This document shows, piece by piece, positions 8,704 to 20,215 of a DNA stretch of 41,086 bases. The notes below the pieces were generated by a model that had not been told where the DNA came from, ran no database searches, and worked only from the letters and a program-made list of their open reading frames with translations. Within the stretch, counting starts at the first letter, position 1; the number at the start of each line of letters is the position of its first letter. A program made the translations under genes and the position numbers. This DNA comes from Butyriboletus loyo (lineage: Eukaryota > Basidiomycota > Agaricomycetes > Boletales > Boletaceae), in assembly GCA_038093515.1 (NCBI GenBank), contig JBBPSI010000214.1, positions 1 to 41,086 of the forward strand, in the 5' to 3' direction.

Positions 8704-11700
8704 ATGAAGTTTGCACGGTGAGGAACGATCCCTTTACCGCTCCGGCCTTCCTTGACTCGATACACCGCAGATACCTCCAAGATACCCAGGCGAGTGTCCC
8801 CGAACGCATCCCCGCGCAACGCTGAACCCCTTTCTATAGATTCCCGAGTGGAAAAAAGCTTACATGTAATGCGTTTGCTGACCTTTCGTTCGAATGCCTG
8901 TATCCTGACATGGTCCTTGCGAATCCTATGATCGCTTCCTGTTCAACAGAGACTATCGCGGGCTTAAAGTACAGTTGGGAATTATACGAACACAGGGTCT
9001 CCAGCCAGCCGATACCTCGAGTTTCATCGGCACTGCGGACGTCGATCATCCCGCTCCAAACAATGAGGATAGACATGACGACCCCGAAGGTGAGAACACT
9101 CTTGACCATCGATCCTGTCCCTGAACATTCTCCATCACGACAGAACCGTATTTGAATCGAGGAGATACCACATCGAAGGATGCCACGGACGCGAGTGCCT
9201 ATGGCCCACCTTCTCCTATGAAACGGAAAGCGAATGACCGGGAAAGTAAGATACTCAGACGACGGTCGAACTCAGGAGCTCACACAATACATCAGAACCT
9301 TCCTTGAGTTTGACCTTGGCCAGTCTTCCCTCTCGCGTAGTCGGAACAGCATCCGTCGCACCGTCTCAACAGACGCCACCACCCCCAAGAACCCCTCGCC
9401 CTCCTCCGATCTTCCAGTTTTTCAGAGATTCCGGTATTTGTTTTCTCTCTCCGTCAATTCAACCGTTTTGACCCTGGTTTTGGTAGGAACTCCCCCGCCC
9501 CCGCCTTTGCGTACATTACTTTCCAACCTGCCCGCCACCCATGCCAGGTTTTTCGACATGCTTAGTGCTGAGCTAGACAAGGTAGAAACATTTTACGCAG
9601 AGAGAGAAAAAGAAATGCTCGAACGTACCAAACGGCTGAGAGGACAACTCAATGAACTCGGATTACATCGCCGGATGTGCAATGTCGGTGCGCTTCATTG
9701 GGGATAGAAGCGCATGCCACTAAACTCCGCTAGCAACCCTCTGCGCGCTCAAAGGTCCACGCTTGGATCAAGTCTACACTCTCGTCACTGATCCCAGGTC
9801 CAACCAAAGCCGAAGAGCCTTGTCAAGTCAGCCAGGACGCTATATTGGCTTCAGAATCAGGACGTGGTGGTGAACAAATATTACTAGGCATTCGTAGTAT
9901 TGTTGATACATCCCAATCAGGAACCCAAGCGACAGAACCCAAGCGGAGCGGTGATCATTCAGCAGTCCAAAAAAAGGAAGGAATTGCGAAAAGCGAGGCC
10001 GAGAAAGAGCCCGATAACTCGTCAGGGAGCAACGCTGCATCCTCCCTAAGGGCGCCGGACGACGCTGCCAGGTCGCCACCCAAACGTACGAATAGCATTC
10101 CGAGGCTATCGTTTGGTGGGACAAGGAATCCCCTCGACCCTCAGGAGTATCGACACGCGAAAAGGCGACTTCGAAGGGCCGTCATCGAACATTACCGGTG
10201 CGTTGACATGTCTTCCTTTGGAAATTGGTCATTGCAAAGGCGCAGCGCAGGCGTTTGTGGAACGTCTTGATTGCGAACACGATGCTAACATGCGGCACTT
10301 ATTTATACTCGTAGGGCCCTTGAGATCTTGAACAATTACAGAGTGCGTCTTTTTTGTCTCAAACCACCGAATTCCCGCTCAAATTTTGATCGGATTCGCG
10401 ATCGACTTTTTGCAATGTTATCCGTGCTATTACTGGACCCCGCCTATGCTTTCTTGCGCTGTGCACCCAGATTCTTAACCTTACTGGTTTTCGCAAAGCA
10501 TTGAAGAAATATGACAAGGTTACCAATAGTGCTGTGTTGGACGCTTATATGAAGGAGAACGTATGTGGTGACCTTTGTCGATGATGTTGCGGCACCCAAG
10601 TATTGCATTATTATAGGTCGAACCTTCCGCCTTTGCCTCTGGTACTGTGGTTAACGCTATGCTCAAGGAAATGGAAGACATTTTCGCAAAGCGATTTGGT
10701 ACGTTCCCTCCGCAACCGAGCACACGCGTTTTAATTACACGTCACTGACACATGGCCCGCGTATCCAGAAAATGGCGACAGAAAGAAGGCAATGGACCGC
10801 CTTCGAGTCGGGCCATCAAAGACACACCACTTTAGCTCATTCCGCTCCGGATTGTGGTTGGGGTTAGCTCTTCCCGCGGTTGTCGGAGGTTCCTATTTGT
10901 GTACGAACCTCTTTAAAGACCGTTCATTGGTATCGTTCTGATTTCTACTGGTAGCTTTCCAGGAACCCACACGGGGATCGCTCGTATCATGGAACATCCT
11001 GCTTTTTATTTATTCGATTTTCCTTGTACCGGTACTGCTGGCGCTATTAATTGGCATCAATATTGCCGTATGGGCCCGCGAAAGAATCAATTATGTCTTC
11101 ATATTTGGTGCGTTATGAATGTCGCACACTCTGTTCGCGCTTTGACGGCTCGCACAGAACTTAACCCAAGATCAAGGCTTGATCATCATGAATATTTTGA
11201 AGTACGTATTGATCGTCTACCACACGCGGGCTGATTCTGACTTGGCACGAAAGCTTCCTTCTTTCCTCTTATGCACTCTCGCCTATGCGTTTTGGTTCTC
11301 CTTGGCTCAAATTGGTCCCCCGTTGCTGTGGCCATTGATTTGGCTCGCTCTCACTTTTGTGATCGCGTTTAATCCGATCCGTGTAAGTCCTTCCGATGTT
11401 CTTCATCCATGTCTGACGCAAACCACGTCTGGGTATGTAGAGTTTCATGTGGGGCCACGCCCGTTGGTGGACAATCAAGAACATAGCCAAGCTTGGAGCG
11501 AGTGGGGTATGGAGGGTCGAGGTTCGTTATCCATTTTCAATTTTACCAGGCAGCTTCGAGATCTGACCGTATTCCAGTTCACCGATTTTTGGCTCGGGTA
11601 TGTTTTCCGATCCTCGTTCCACTCAAAGGTATCTCATTCTGTTGCTACCCAGTGATCAGTTTTGCAGCCTTGCCTACTCGCTTTCCAACCTGTACTTTGT

Positions 11701-13055
11701 GGGCTGCTTCTACACCCATTACTTCGTCCAATCCCCCTTGACGACCGTGCCAGGCCCGATACTCTATAACCCATCGCTACATGCTTCACTCCTTGCCAAC
11801 GTCACATCTGCATATCAACCCGATTCATCCGCTGCAAAAAGTACATTCCAGGGACTGCTATCGTCAGCTTACGAGCCGCGCGTACAAGACGCATGGTTGA
11901 CGTGTGGCGGGGCGCGGAATTGGGGATGGTATTGTCTTCTTGGCGTGTCGCCCTTGTTGGTACGTTTTGTTCAGAGCCTGAGGCGATACCGGGACTCGAG
12001 GCTCCCGACCCATCTTATCAATGTACGGCAACTTCCTATGTTCTCCATCCATCCCATGTTCATATATTCATTCGTCTGGTTTTTCAAAAAAAGGCTGGAA
12101 AGTACGGGATGGGGATGATATATTACTTCTTTTACTACTACTGGAGGCATCAAGGTGTGTCCGATCCTACGACGATCAACGCGTAGCTGACATCATCGAT
12201 CATCTCTCAGCAGGCCCGCATATGGGTGCGAGCTACATTCTCTGGTTGTTCACGGCGACCGTGTACGCGATATATGGGTGTGCTTGGGTAAGTTCTTGTA
12301 CGTCCGTATGCTTCGACGACCATAAAACATTCACATGGCGTGTCTCAGGACTTTCTGATGGACTGGTCCATGTGCAAACCACATGCTCGATACCCACTCC
12401 TTCGAACTGAGCTCGTCTACAAATTACAAGTACCGGTGTGTTTCCGTTTCGTTACCCTCGTCTCTCCAACGTCGTTCACACTCACACTCACACTCACACT
12501 CACACTTCTCGTCACGTCTAGTCCTACTACTTTGCTTTGGTACGATCGACGGGCACTGGGCCTCCCCGTTCATATCCTAATTCTACATATCACATATTCT
12601 AATTTCGACGCGTCTTTGGCAGATATCCAACCTATGCATCCGGTTCGTCTGGCTAACGTATATGCCCGTCGACGGGCCCAACTTTACCCTGCGCACGTTT
12701 ATCGCTGCCATGTTGGAGATGTTGCGGAGAGTGCAGTGGAATTTTTGTACGCCGTTTCCTTTTTTTTGGGGGAGGCTTTTCGCTTTTCTTGCCTTGATGA
12801 CCCGTATCTGCGACTGAACATGTATGACGATTTCCAGACCGACTCGAGAACGAACACCTAGGTAATATGGATCAATACCGCGTCACGCGCGAGGTGCCGT
12901 TGCCGTATAGCTTTGATGTGCTGTCGAATGACGAGGAGGAAGAGCATGAGGAGGAGGAGGAGGTGCAACAGCAGCAGCAGCAACAGCATCATCATACGCG
13001 GTCGTACTTGAAGAAACGGATGGGTCGTCCGAGGAGAAATGGGGGTCATGGGTGA
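8704..13055 (+). CDS. SYG1: SYG1/XPR1-family SPX-EXS phosphate exporter
   Basis: A many-exon gene. The SPX start is split over tiny exons: 8704-8717, 8771-8789, 8840-8865, then 8950 to about 9089; they join to MKFARYLQDTQIPEWKKAYI and DYRGLK. The second SPX helix lies at about 9510-9680 (FFDMLSAELDKVETFYAERE), and a further SPX part at about 10130-10700 (KKYDKVTNSAVLDAYM). Membrane segments follow from about 10830 (SGLWLGLALPAVVGG; LLFIYSIFLVPVLLALLIGI). The EXS domain runs to about 12870, including GWYCLLGVSPLLVRFVQSLR and ending RLENEHLGNMDQYRVTRE. The tail has acidic, polyGln and His runs. The SPX domain binds inositol pyrophosphates; EXS is the exporter part. Exon borders in the SPX linker (9090-9540) and in the middle of EXS are not resolved. 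Confidence 0.9.
8790..8839 (+). other. GC-AG intron in SYG1
   Basis: CAG/GCGAGT donor and CTATAG acceptor, 50 nt, phase 0. It joins YLQDTQ to IPEWKKAY, a conserved SPX sequence. The GTGTCC inside the intron would shift the frame. Confidence 0.85.
12476..12505. repeat. Hexanucleotide microsatellite (TCACAC)5
   Basis: Five perfect TCACAC units within a SYG1 intron, 16 bp upstream of an 18-nt exon. Confidence 0.9.
12522..12539 (+). other. 18-nt micro-exon of SYG1
   Basis: The exon TCCTACTACTTTGCTTTG is flanked by CTAG on the left and GTACGA on the right and is in phase 0 at both ends. It encodes SYYFAL and joins LQVP to ISNLCIRFVW, recreating the conserved YYFA-x-ISN stretch of EXS proteins. 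Confidence 0.75.
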
Positions 13056-13882
13056 CATGTTACATTGAAGATGGAAGCCTTGGTGAACATGATCGTGTCC
13101 GTGATCGTGAATGGGCCGCAGTCGCACCTGTCACGCATCACCATCATCATCGAAGAAGGAACGAGAAGAGAAAAGAGAAGGATATGATATATAGATATGC
13201 AGATATGCACTTTTTTTTGTTCTTTGTCTTCTTTGATCTCCGCGGATTTTACGAGCACACGACGACTCGTACGATCCCGGTATGTATGTATGTACGCGAG
13301 TATAAAGTATGTCACGAACGATGCAGCGGCCCAGGTATGTTGCCACTATGTTTACCGTAAATCTTTTTTAAAAAGGATGGGAATGATAATAAGACAACGT
13401 GAATTTACATTCGCTGAACCGATGCATTAAAAGGGCTGTGGGCTCTGTGGAGGAGGCAGGACCGTGTCAAGTTAATCTCGTTGTTGAAGAAATGGAAATG
13501 GAATATTTTCAGATGAAGATTTAAATTAAATTAATAAGTATCTTTTTTTACATACTTTTTTTTGCAAGTAAGAACACCTTTTTGGGGAGAATGACATGAC
13601 ATTACCGTTTAATTATATCATTCAGCTTGATCATGAATTTGGTTTCGATGATGGGCCCTTTGCGAAAATAAAGGCTGGCGCCACTCCCTCTCCCTCGACT
13701 CGACACGAGGCATTTCAACGTTCAACGTCCACATCTCTGACAACGTTTTTCTTTCTGGGCATGTCGTCAAAGTTCAACACGACGAATAGAACAGTCACAA
13801 TGGGAGAACGTCGGTCGCGTTGGACGTGTTCCACGACAAATTGAGGTTCTGGTTCTGCAGGGTTCAGCCCACGTTTCACTTT
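13056..13882. other. SYG1 3' flank and intergenic region
   Basis: Contains short CAT and TATG runs (13135-13150, 13186-13205), several T tracts (13208, 13548) and AT-rich sequence around 13500-13560. No coding frame is convincing. The first part is presumably the SYG1 3' UTR. Confidence 0.4.
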
Positions 13883-16309
13883 CTACCGTCGCGCGATCAT
13901 CTTCGGACATTGCAAATTGGGGATAACCCAAGCCCAAGGGGTCGCGCGTGCGTCCATCATTCGTCGAACGAACACTTTTTTTGGAGGCCTCAAAAGTGGT
14001 TCCTCTTTCGAGGAAAGAGACGTCCACGCGAGGGTGTCCCCCCTACTTCTTAGTGCTCGCGTGAACACGAGTCCCCTGTTCTCGAGTCGAACGCGGCAGC
14101 GAATCATTGATCCCCCCCCTTTTTTTAGAAGGTCGCGCGAGTTCAACGTGACGAAGAAGCAGCTTACTAGTTGGAGGGGGGGGGGAAGAAGAACGTGTCG
14201 TACAATGGAAACATCTCCCTCGTCCGACGGTCCGCGGGGATTAGCCTTGAGCACCGAGGAGCTTTTGCCCAAAGCGTCGCCCTTCGAACGAAAGACGCTA
14301 ACGCAACGTCAGGAAGAATGTCTTTAGCTTCGAGAGCGTGGCGAGCGTGACAAAATGAGGAGCTTCTGGTCTACAAGATATCCTTTCCGTGGAAAGATCG
14401 TGAGGCGGTGTGGAGGACGGAGTCTTTACCTCTAGGACACCCACTCCATTATCGGCCAGGAAACGAGTGAATGATAGTGCTTTCACGGGCTCGTCGTCGT
14501 GAGTGGGGGAGAGGTGATTTTGTGCCACGGAGATATGCTCTCGTCCCGCAGCGACCTGAAAGGTGATTTCACCAGTCAATTGGATTCGATAGAGAGGATC
14601 ACAGCCAGGACCTTCACGGCATCCAAAGCATCCTGTTTGATCAATGATAGCAATACGATGCGGGCGACAGGGTCACCACCGTCCATTATGGTGCTCTCTT
14701 CCAGAAGTACCATATGTTCGATGCGATAAGGATCTCCGAGGGGAGAGCGTCTTGAACGAAAGAAGATATCGTGCAACAAGGACACATCCGTGTTCAACGG
14801 CAATAGCCAAGGCACCGTCTTCATTCAAAGAGCGCAATACGGGGCGCAGAGGGAAGTCCTCACCGCCGAAACACGCAAGAATGTCCGTGCCTTCTCGACC
14901 AGGACTTAGGTCATGACTGGTCTCTCCAAAGCCCCAAAGGTCCAGTGTCGACAACCCGGAAGGGAAATGGAACCATAGAAAATAGAAAATGCACGATAGA
15001 GATATGCCCTCGTGTGAAAGCGATATCGTTATGGACCGCGAGATTAAGCTTCAAGGGCATTGCAACCATGGTTGGTGAACGGCTTCCAGGCCTCGAAAGC
15101 TCATTCGAAGACAGTAGTGTGATGTAGAGGATAGAGTCCCTAACCGCTAGTGCATTGACGGACGCAAATTCCATTCTCGGTGAGACAACCAGATCGTTGG
15201 GAATTTCTTCTACAAGTCCCCATGAAAATGCGAACACCTAGAATATATCAGAAACGAAAGGGGCGTACCGACCGAAAGCAGACACCGTACAACGGGGACG
15301 TCCCTTCCGTCCTATAGCGATCCGAAGGGGTGTTTCGCCCAGAGAATTAGCCCCCAAAAGGCTACCGCTACACCGACGAGGCGTTTTGTGCCAACCAACG
15401 CACCGACTTCGTTGAAAGACGCGAATACGATATGGAAGACATAATCCCCAGGCCCAGTGCGGAGATAGACATCAGCCCCATTCTTGACCAGGCAGTGGAG
15501 GATAGGTACCCCTTTCTAGATGTTCCACAACCCCGATGCCATTAGCGACTCGGAAGGGAAAGGAGCGAACCTCGAGAGGAAAAGCCTGGCTGGATACATA
15601 GTCAGCTTCCAACCTCCACGCCAATAAATGAGATTGCAACCTCACGTTCGGTCCGTTTCGCGACACCAGACAAAGCAGATCTCTCCGTCTTGATCCTCGA
15701 TTTCGAGAACAGGTGACATACGATCCGATATCCCCCCGACGATTTGACCACTGTTTTATCCACAGAGACAAACGAAAGACCTGAAAGACCATCCCTGAGG
15801 CCTGAGGACTTGTAGGGGCCGACTGGTCACGAAGAGCGCCAGCCCGCGCCCGTCCTGCGAGTAGAATCAGAGCCTGAAGTAATGCCCGAACGTCCTTTGC
15901 GTTCATCAATGGAATTCGATCGATGATGACCGCCGGTGGCCGATGGCTTCTGACCTCCCCCCAAAAAGCTTGTAGCGTCAGTTATGAATCTTGCCAGCTG
16001 CTTTGCACTGTTACACGTGGTGTCGTCATATCTATCATTCGACTCGACCAGATTCACAAATAGGGTTCCAGGATCGACGCCGTTGCGAAGATGACACTGC
16101 GAGTAGGAAAACGATAGAGCGCATCACTTTGGCAGCGCTTGCTCGAAGAGGGCCCGTTCGAAAATCGCAGTAAAAGAAAAATGAAAGCGTTTCTCTCTCT
16201 CGACGACGCGAGACGGACGGTCTGCACGAAAGGTCAACACCGATGGAGTGAACGAAACAAGAACATACACGAAGACGGATTTACCAACCCTAGCTAGGAT
16301 CACGTTCAT
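13883..16309 (-). pseudogene. Degenerate ankyrin-repeat protein region
   Basis: Ankyrin-like pieces lie on the minus strand in different frames: a LERGTYPPL frame shifting to LHCLVKNGADVYLRTG near 15510-15465; LAVHNDIAFTRGHISIVHFL near 15045-14985; EDGALAIAVEHGCVLVARYL near 14810-14755; GEITFQVAAGREHISVAQ near 14570-14520. The spacing of these pieces resembles a string of about 33-residue repeats, but successive pieces do not share a frame and splice sites do not repair the shifts I checked. Upstream minus ORFs (15909-15472, 16057-15827, 16309-16124) may be its N-terminal part, and the ORF 14272-13883 its end; none is recognisable. A very intron-rich but live gene cannot be excluded. Confidence 0.45.
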
Positions 16310-17173
16310 ATCGGTAACGAAAGTCTTAGAGCTTCAGCGCGCCACATGTTTTCCCTGTGATCACAAAGACGAACGCTGGCCATCCCTCCAGGACTTGTGC
16401 AACGTACTGGGATGTAGCAAACCACTACCAATTGCAGGTATCCGGTTGGCGGAGCGATAAACAAAGCGAGGTCCTTTTTTTTCAGTACAATTCAATGCGT
16501 CGAGCCACTTCAATGTTTCTTCCCTGAGATACCTCGGTCATCCGTGAGCCAGGGTCGATCAAGTAAGCTGACTACTTGTAGCCTTCCCTTGCTCTCTGTC
16601 AAAATGAAAAACGTCCTTTGCGCGAATCGAGAGCATTGACATTTGACAGTTCCATCAATCTTGTCTTCCGTGTTCTCCATTCTTCCTGGAGTAGGGACCC
16701 TTTACATTTCCTCTTCTACTGGAATTGAGAAAGTTGGGCATCAAAAGCGTCTTTGTGGTCGGCATACTCGGCAGTGACGACCCGATGTGAAGGAGCGCGA
16801 TTTTGAGGACCTTTTTCGAAAACGCGCCATGCGACGAGGGTAGGAAGAGCAGAATGGTTGAACTTGTCCCCTTCACGATCAACGAGCGGTACGCATGCTG
16901 TATGAATGTTGGAAATGCAGTCAACTCGCTCCATGCACATAACACCTCAGGGTTTAACGTTTGATCTCACTACTCGAATCCAAAACCTGAAGCTTGAAGG
17001 GTCAACCAGTGCCAGAACTACTCGATCATTCAATTGTGACACGACACGGCCACGAAATACTGACCTTACCAGAGAAAGTGACCTTGACCAGATTGATCAA
17101 TGAATGAGGGGTGATAACGATAACTGACAAAATGACATTGTTAAATCGATACAGGTATAGCTAACGTTCAAAT
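16310..17173. other. Intergenic region with one unrecognised minus-strand ORF
   Basis: A minus frame from 16940 to 16716 (74 aa, with HSALPTLVAWRVFEKGPQN and HRVVTAEYADHKDAFDAQ) has a protein-like composition and could be an exon, but I recognise no family and saw no joined partner. Nothing else stands out. Confidence 0.25.
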
Positions 17174-17722
17174 CTATGCATATTGGGAAGCAGCAGCTTG
17201 GCACTGGATAAATTTGTCAACACATAGGAAGCAAAGTGCAAAGTGCGACACATACGGCTTTAAGCTGTTCAAGATAATACGAACAGCTCTGCAAGTCTGC
17301 CTTATCCAAGCAACGTGTAAAGTCCTTCGCCTGAGTGTCACAAGCAGGGGCAGATTGGAAAGATTGTTGTTGAACCGGAGCTGCTGGCTCGGCAGTCGTT
17401 GCAGAGTTGGATCCACCAAAGAGCATGTTGGAAATTCCGTGACCAACAACCGAGCCGACTGCAACAGAACCAGCAGTAGCAGCCATTTGCGTAAGTAGGC
17501 CGGGCTGACTTGGCTGGGCAGTCGCTGCATGTGGTGCAGGGGCATGAGTAGGATTTGCGTGGGCCGCTTGTGGGGGCATAGCAGCCGTGTGAGCAGCCCG
17601 GGATTGCTGCGCGGGAGCAGCGGCTGGCCTTGGTGCGGGACGAGAGGAACGCGAAGAACGCTAGAAAGAGCAGTGAATAAGAATGTGGTATTGACAAAAA
17701 AACAAGATGGACTTACGGGCAT
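17174..17722 (-). CDS. MIX17: Twin-CX9C (CHCH) protein, MIX17/CHCHD2-like
   Basis: Three exons (17722-17717, 17660-17256, 17203-17174) give 441 nt and 146 aa. The first coding exon is only ATGCCC before a GTAAGT donor. The N-terminus is Arg/Ser/Pro/Ala-rich (RSSRSSRPAPRPAAAPAQQ), like a mitochondrial targeting segment. The middle has a hydrophobic, Gly-rich stretch (MAATAGSVAVGSVVGHG). The CHCH domain has Cys109, 119, 128 and 138: CDTQAKDFTRC and CSYYLEQLKAC, each exactly C-x9-C. The last Cys is created by the final splice, since reading through that intron loses it. By family, it would be oxidised by Mia40 in the intermembrane space. Length and order fit fungal MIX17 and animal CHCHD2/10. 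Confidence 0.88.
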   Translation of the reverse strand: MPVSPSCFFVNTTFLFTALSSVLRVPLVPHQGQPLLPRSNPGLLTRLLCPHKRPTQILLMPLHHMQRLPSQVSPAYLRKWLLLLVLLQSARLLVTEFPTCSLVDPTLQRLPSQQLRFNNNLSNLPLLVTLRRRTLHVAWIRQTCRAVRIILNSLKPYVSHFALCFLCVDKFIQCQAAASQYA

Positions 17723-17954
17723 GGCAGATGGTGGTGGTACGAAACAAATGTGCGTAGGCGTGAATGTGCTGGAACTTTTTTTGTACCAGTCGATCCTTTT
17801 GATGCTTGGGGTCCGTGGGAATTATGTGGAAGAGTCCGGTAAATTTCTTCTTTTGGAAGTGCTTCACTGGGGAAATGTTTCTCGGAGGCAACTCTGAAGT
17901 GAACCACGTCGAAGGAGACCCGGAGGAGGACTGACAATTGGGACTGCCCCGACG

Positions 17955-19346
17955 ATGGCAACAGTTGGGCTCAGAACATGCAGATCATGGACACGCCAGG
18001 CAAATGTCTTGCCCACCGTCAATTCTCGGTCGTACGTAGCGATGGCCCTCAAGAACGAGCAAAAACCATCCGGTTCTCAAACGCCGCTGACGTCCCGGAG
18101 CACTTCTCCATCACCCAAGGCAGGACCACAATCATCAGTTGAAAAGGCAAAGAAGTCCAAGTCTACGCCTTCGTCACTTGAAAGCGCCGCGGAGCAGAAT
18201 CTTCAAGCAATGGAAAGCATGAAGCGGTTTAGCAAAATGTATACCACGGCCGACGTATGGGGGACGGAAATGGCGAACTTGGGTATGACCGTTGTTCTAG
18301 ATTCCGTACGATGGCATAGCTTATAAACTTATCAGATGCGGAGATACCTTATGACCTGCGTCCGATGTTCCGCTCGCTCACTACAAAACCTATTTTTGCG
18401 CCAAGCAAATTCTCGTGTGTATCTTGATTGTATTCGTCGAGTGTGTGCCGACATCGGGGCTACGTGACACAGCGATCTCTGGTATGCGATCAAGCACAAT
18501 ACGAGCAACTGGATGAAGAACTCGTACAGGTGCGCTTCTACTTGTCTCTGCAAAAATACAGTCTATGATACGCTGTTGTAACTTTAGCATGTTCGTCATG
18601 GTGAAAGCGAACGCCTTCCCGGGGAAGAACTTACAACTACAGGTCAAGACATTGGGCCGTATATTGAGTGTACGAAACAACTCTCCAGATGCGTTGTTGG
18701 CTCCGTTACGCCAAATCGCTCTTGATACCTATCGCAAAGTAAATACTTCTATTGCAAGGTGCGCACCTGGTCGACGTTTGAATACTCATGTTGGTCACGA
18801 CTTCTAACCACTCCAGGGAGCGCGAGGACTCGGTGAAAGAGTTCACGTCCGGTGCGTTCCAGGAAAGGACTATACAGGCTATGCGTCGGCGCGAAAGGGG
18901 TCAAACTCGGTCTTGGAGCATCACCAGCGATGTCTCGGATGCAACTCTGTTCCCCAAGTCAAAGAGTAAGTCACTTCCTTACACCTCGGGATCTAATCAC
19001 ATGTACGTTAGAGCGGAGAGTACCTACACCAGTGGACATTATTTCCATTCGAGCGGGTGAGGTTTATACGGAAAATGGGGAACCTATCAACGGGCATCGT
19101 CTGCTCATTCAAGCCCTCGTCAAGTTTGATACTACGCAGGTAAGCGATTTCCTCCCGGTCTCTGACACGTGAATGACTCGGCTTCGCTACCGCACGACAC
19201 AGAACATTGACATTACCGACAAGCGTGGGCAAGTCGTGAGATCAGACCTTGCTGGCCCTCGTAAAGTTGTGCAATACCTGCTATTAGAAAAAGTGGGGTG
19301 GTATGACACTCCTTGGAAGATCAAGGACCAATATCACAAGGCGTAG
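17955..19346 (+). CDS. Mitochondrial Tim44-like domain protein (mL45/MBA1-like)
   Basis: The start at 17955 gives a basic, Ser-rich leader with no acids (MATVGLRTCRSWTRQANVLP, later NSRSYVAMALK), which fits a mitochondrial presequence. Further exons include DAEIPYDLRPMF (from about 18337), DALLAPLRQIALDTYRKVN (about 18690-18740) and a well-preserved C-terminal part: VPTPVDIISIRAGEVYTENG, HRLLIQALVKFDTTQ, NIDITDKRGQVV, RKVVQYLLLEKVGWYDTPWK. The pattern 'basic/hydrophobic strand, VKFDT, ITDKRG, EKVGWYDTPWKI' fits Tim44-like domains of MBA1 or mL45, which tether mitoribosomes to the inner membrane. The middle exon borders are unresolved. It is divergent from the CHCH gene (intergenic 232 bp). 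The assignment rests on my memory of the family. Confidence 0.55.
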
Positions 19347-20215
19347 AAGTACGCGAACGATCTCACGTACCCCTGCCCTTTATCTGCTGTCGTATATTTC
19401 ACCAATTGACTTGATCAAGCTGCGTGGGTATCACTCCCAGCTTGGGCAGGCGTCGGAACAATCTCGATTCTATTTTCCAACCTTGCTGGTCATTGTCTTG
19501 CGATACGTGTAAGCAAGCTTGAGAACAGGGTCCTTCCATTCTGACCTCGAGTGGTATTAGAAAGAGTACAGACCCCAAACTGTTTAGGGTATGGTGGGAT
19601 GCCAACAGGAGACGAAGCTTTGCATGAGGGTCGTTTGTGCTGGGCAACAGGTGTGGAATGGCTTGATTCCACCGTTGTACCATCCTACCAACTGGCAGAA
19701 AGCTGAGCGCTGATGGATGAGGGAAGAGGATACCGCTGCCCTTGGGTCATTCCAGACTGCTCGTCTGTCCGGTCAAGCATGCTGCGCTTGAGTTGTCAGA
19801 GCCACGGTGGAGACCGAATCTTAGAAGGGATGGTGAAACACACGACTGGCAACCGCGAATCTAAGGCTCACCAATTTAATTCTAAAGTGTGTGATATGTA
19901 TCGTCCAGGAATTAATCCACGGACGAGTTTGTCTACGCTGGGAAACCATGTTTCCATCTCACAGCACCATATGAAAATAAAATTTAAAAAAAGCGATCCG
20001 TACATCCAACGTTCTGAACCAACGACGCACAAGCGTTTGAGCGTAACGTTGCTATGGTTAGATATACCTGACAGATATCCAACGTGTCTTCTACGGTCGT
20101 GATCATCGATCAAAGGGTAATGTACGTCCTAAAAGTACCGTGTCAACGCCTGCCTACTACGACATATACACGACTCTGTTCTCCAGATCATCAGGGCGAC
20201 ACAAAGAACGAATTT
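19347..20215. other. Intergenic region without a recognised gene
   Basis: Short ORFs on both strands (for example plus 19713-20102) show no domain-like pattern. It lies between the 3' ends of two convergent genes, and nothing else is visible. Confidence 0.4.

Noticed and set aside
8790..8839. A normal GT donor for the SYG1 intron (GTGTCC at 8794)
   Set aside because: It adds four bases and breaks the frame before IPEWKK.
8969..9010. An intron after the SPX sequence DYRGLK (GTACAG donor)
   Set aside because: Reading through gives a continuous, plausible SPX sequence (GLKVQLGIIRTQGLQ), so no intron is needed.
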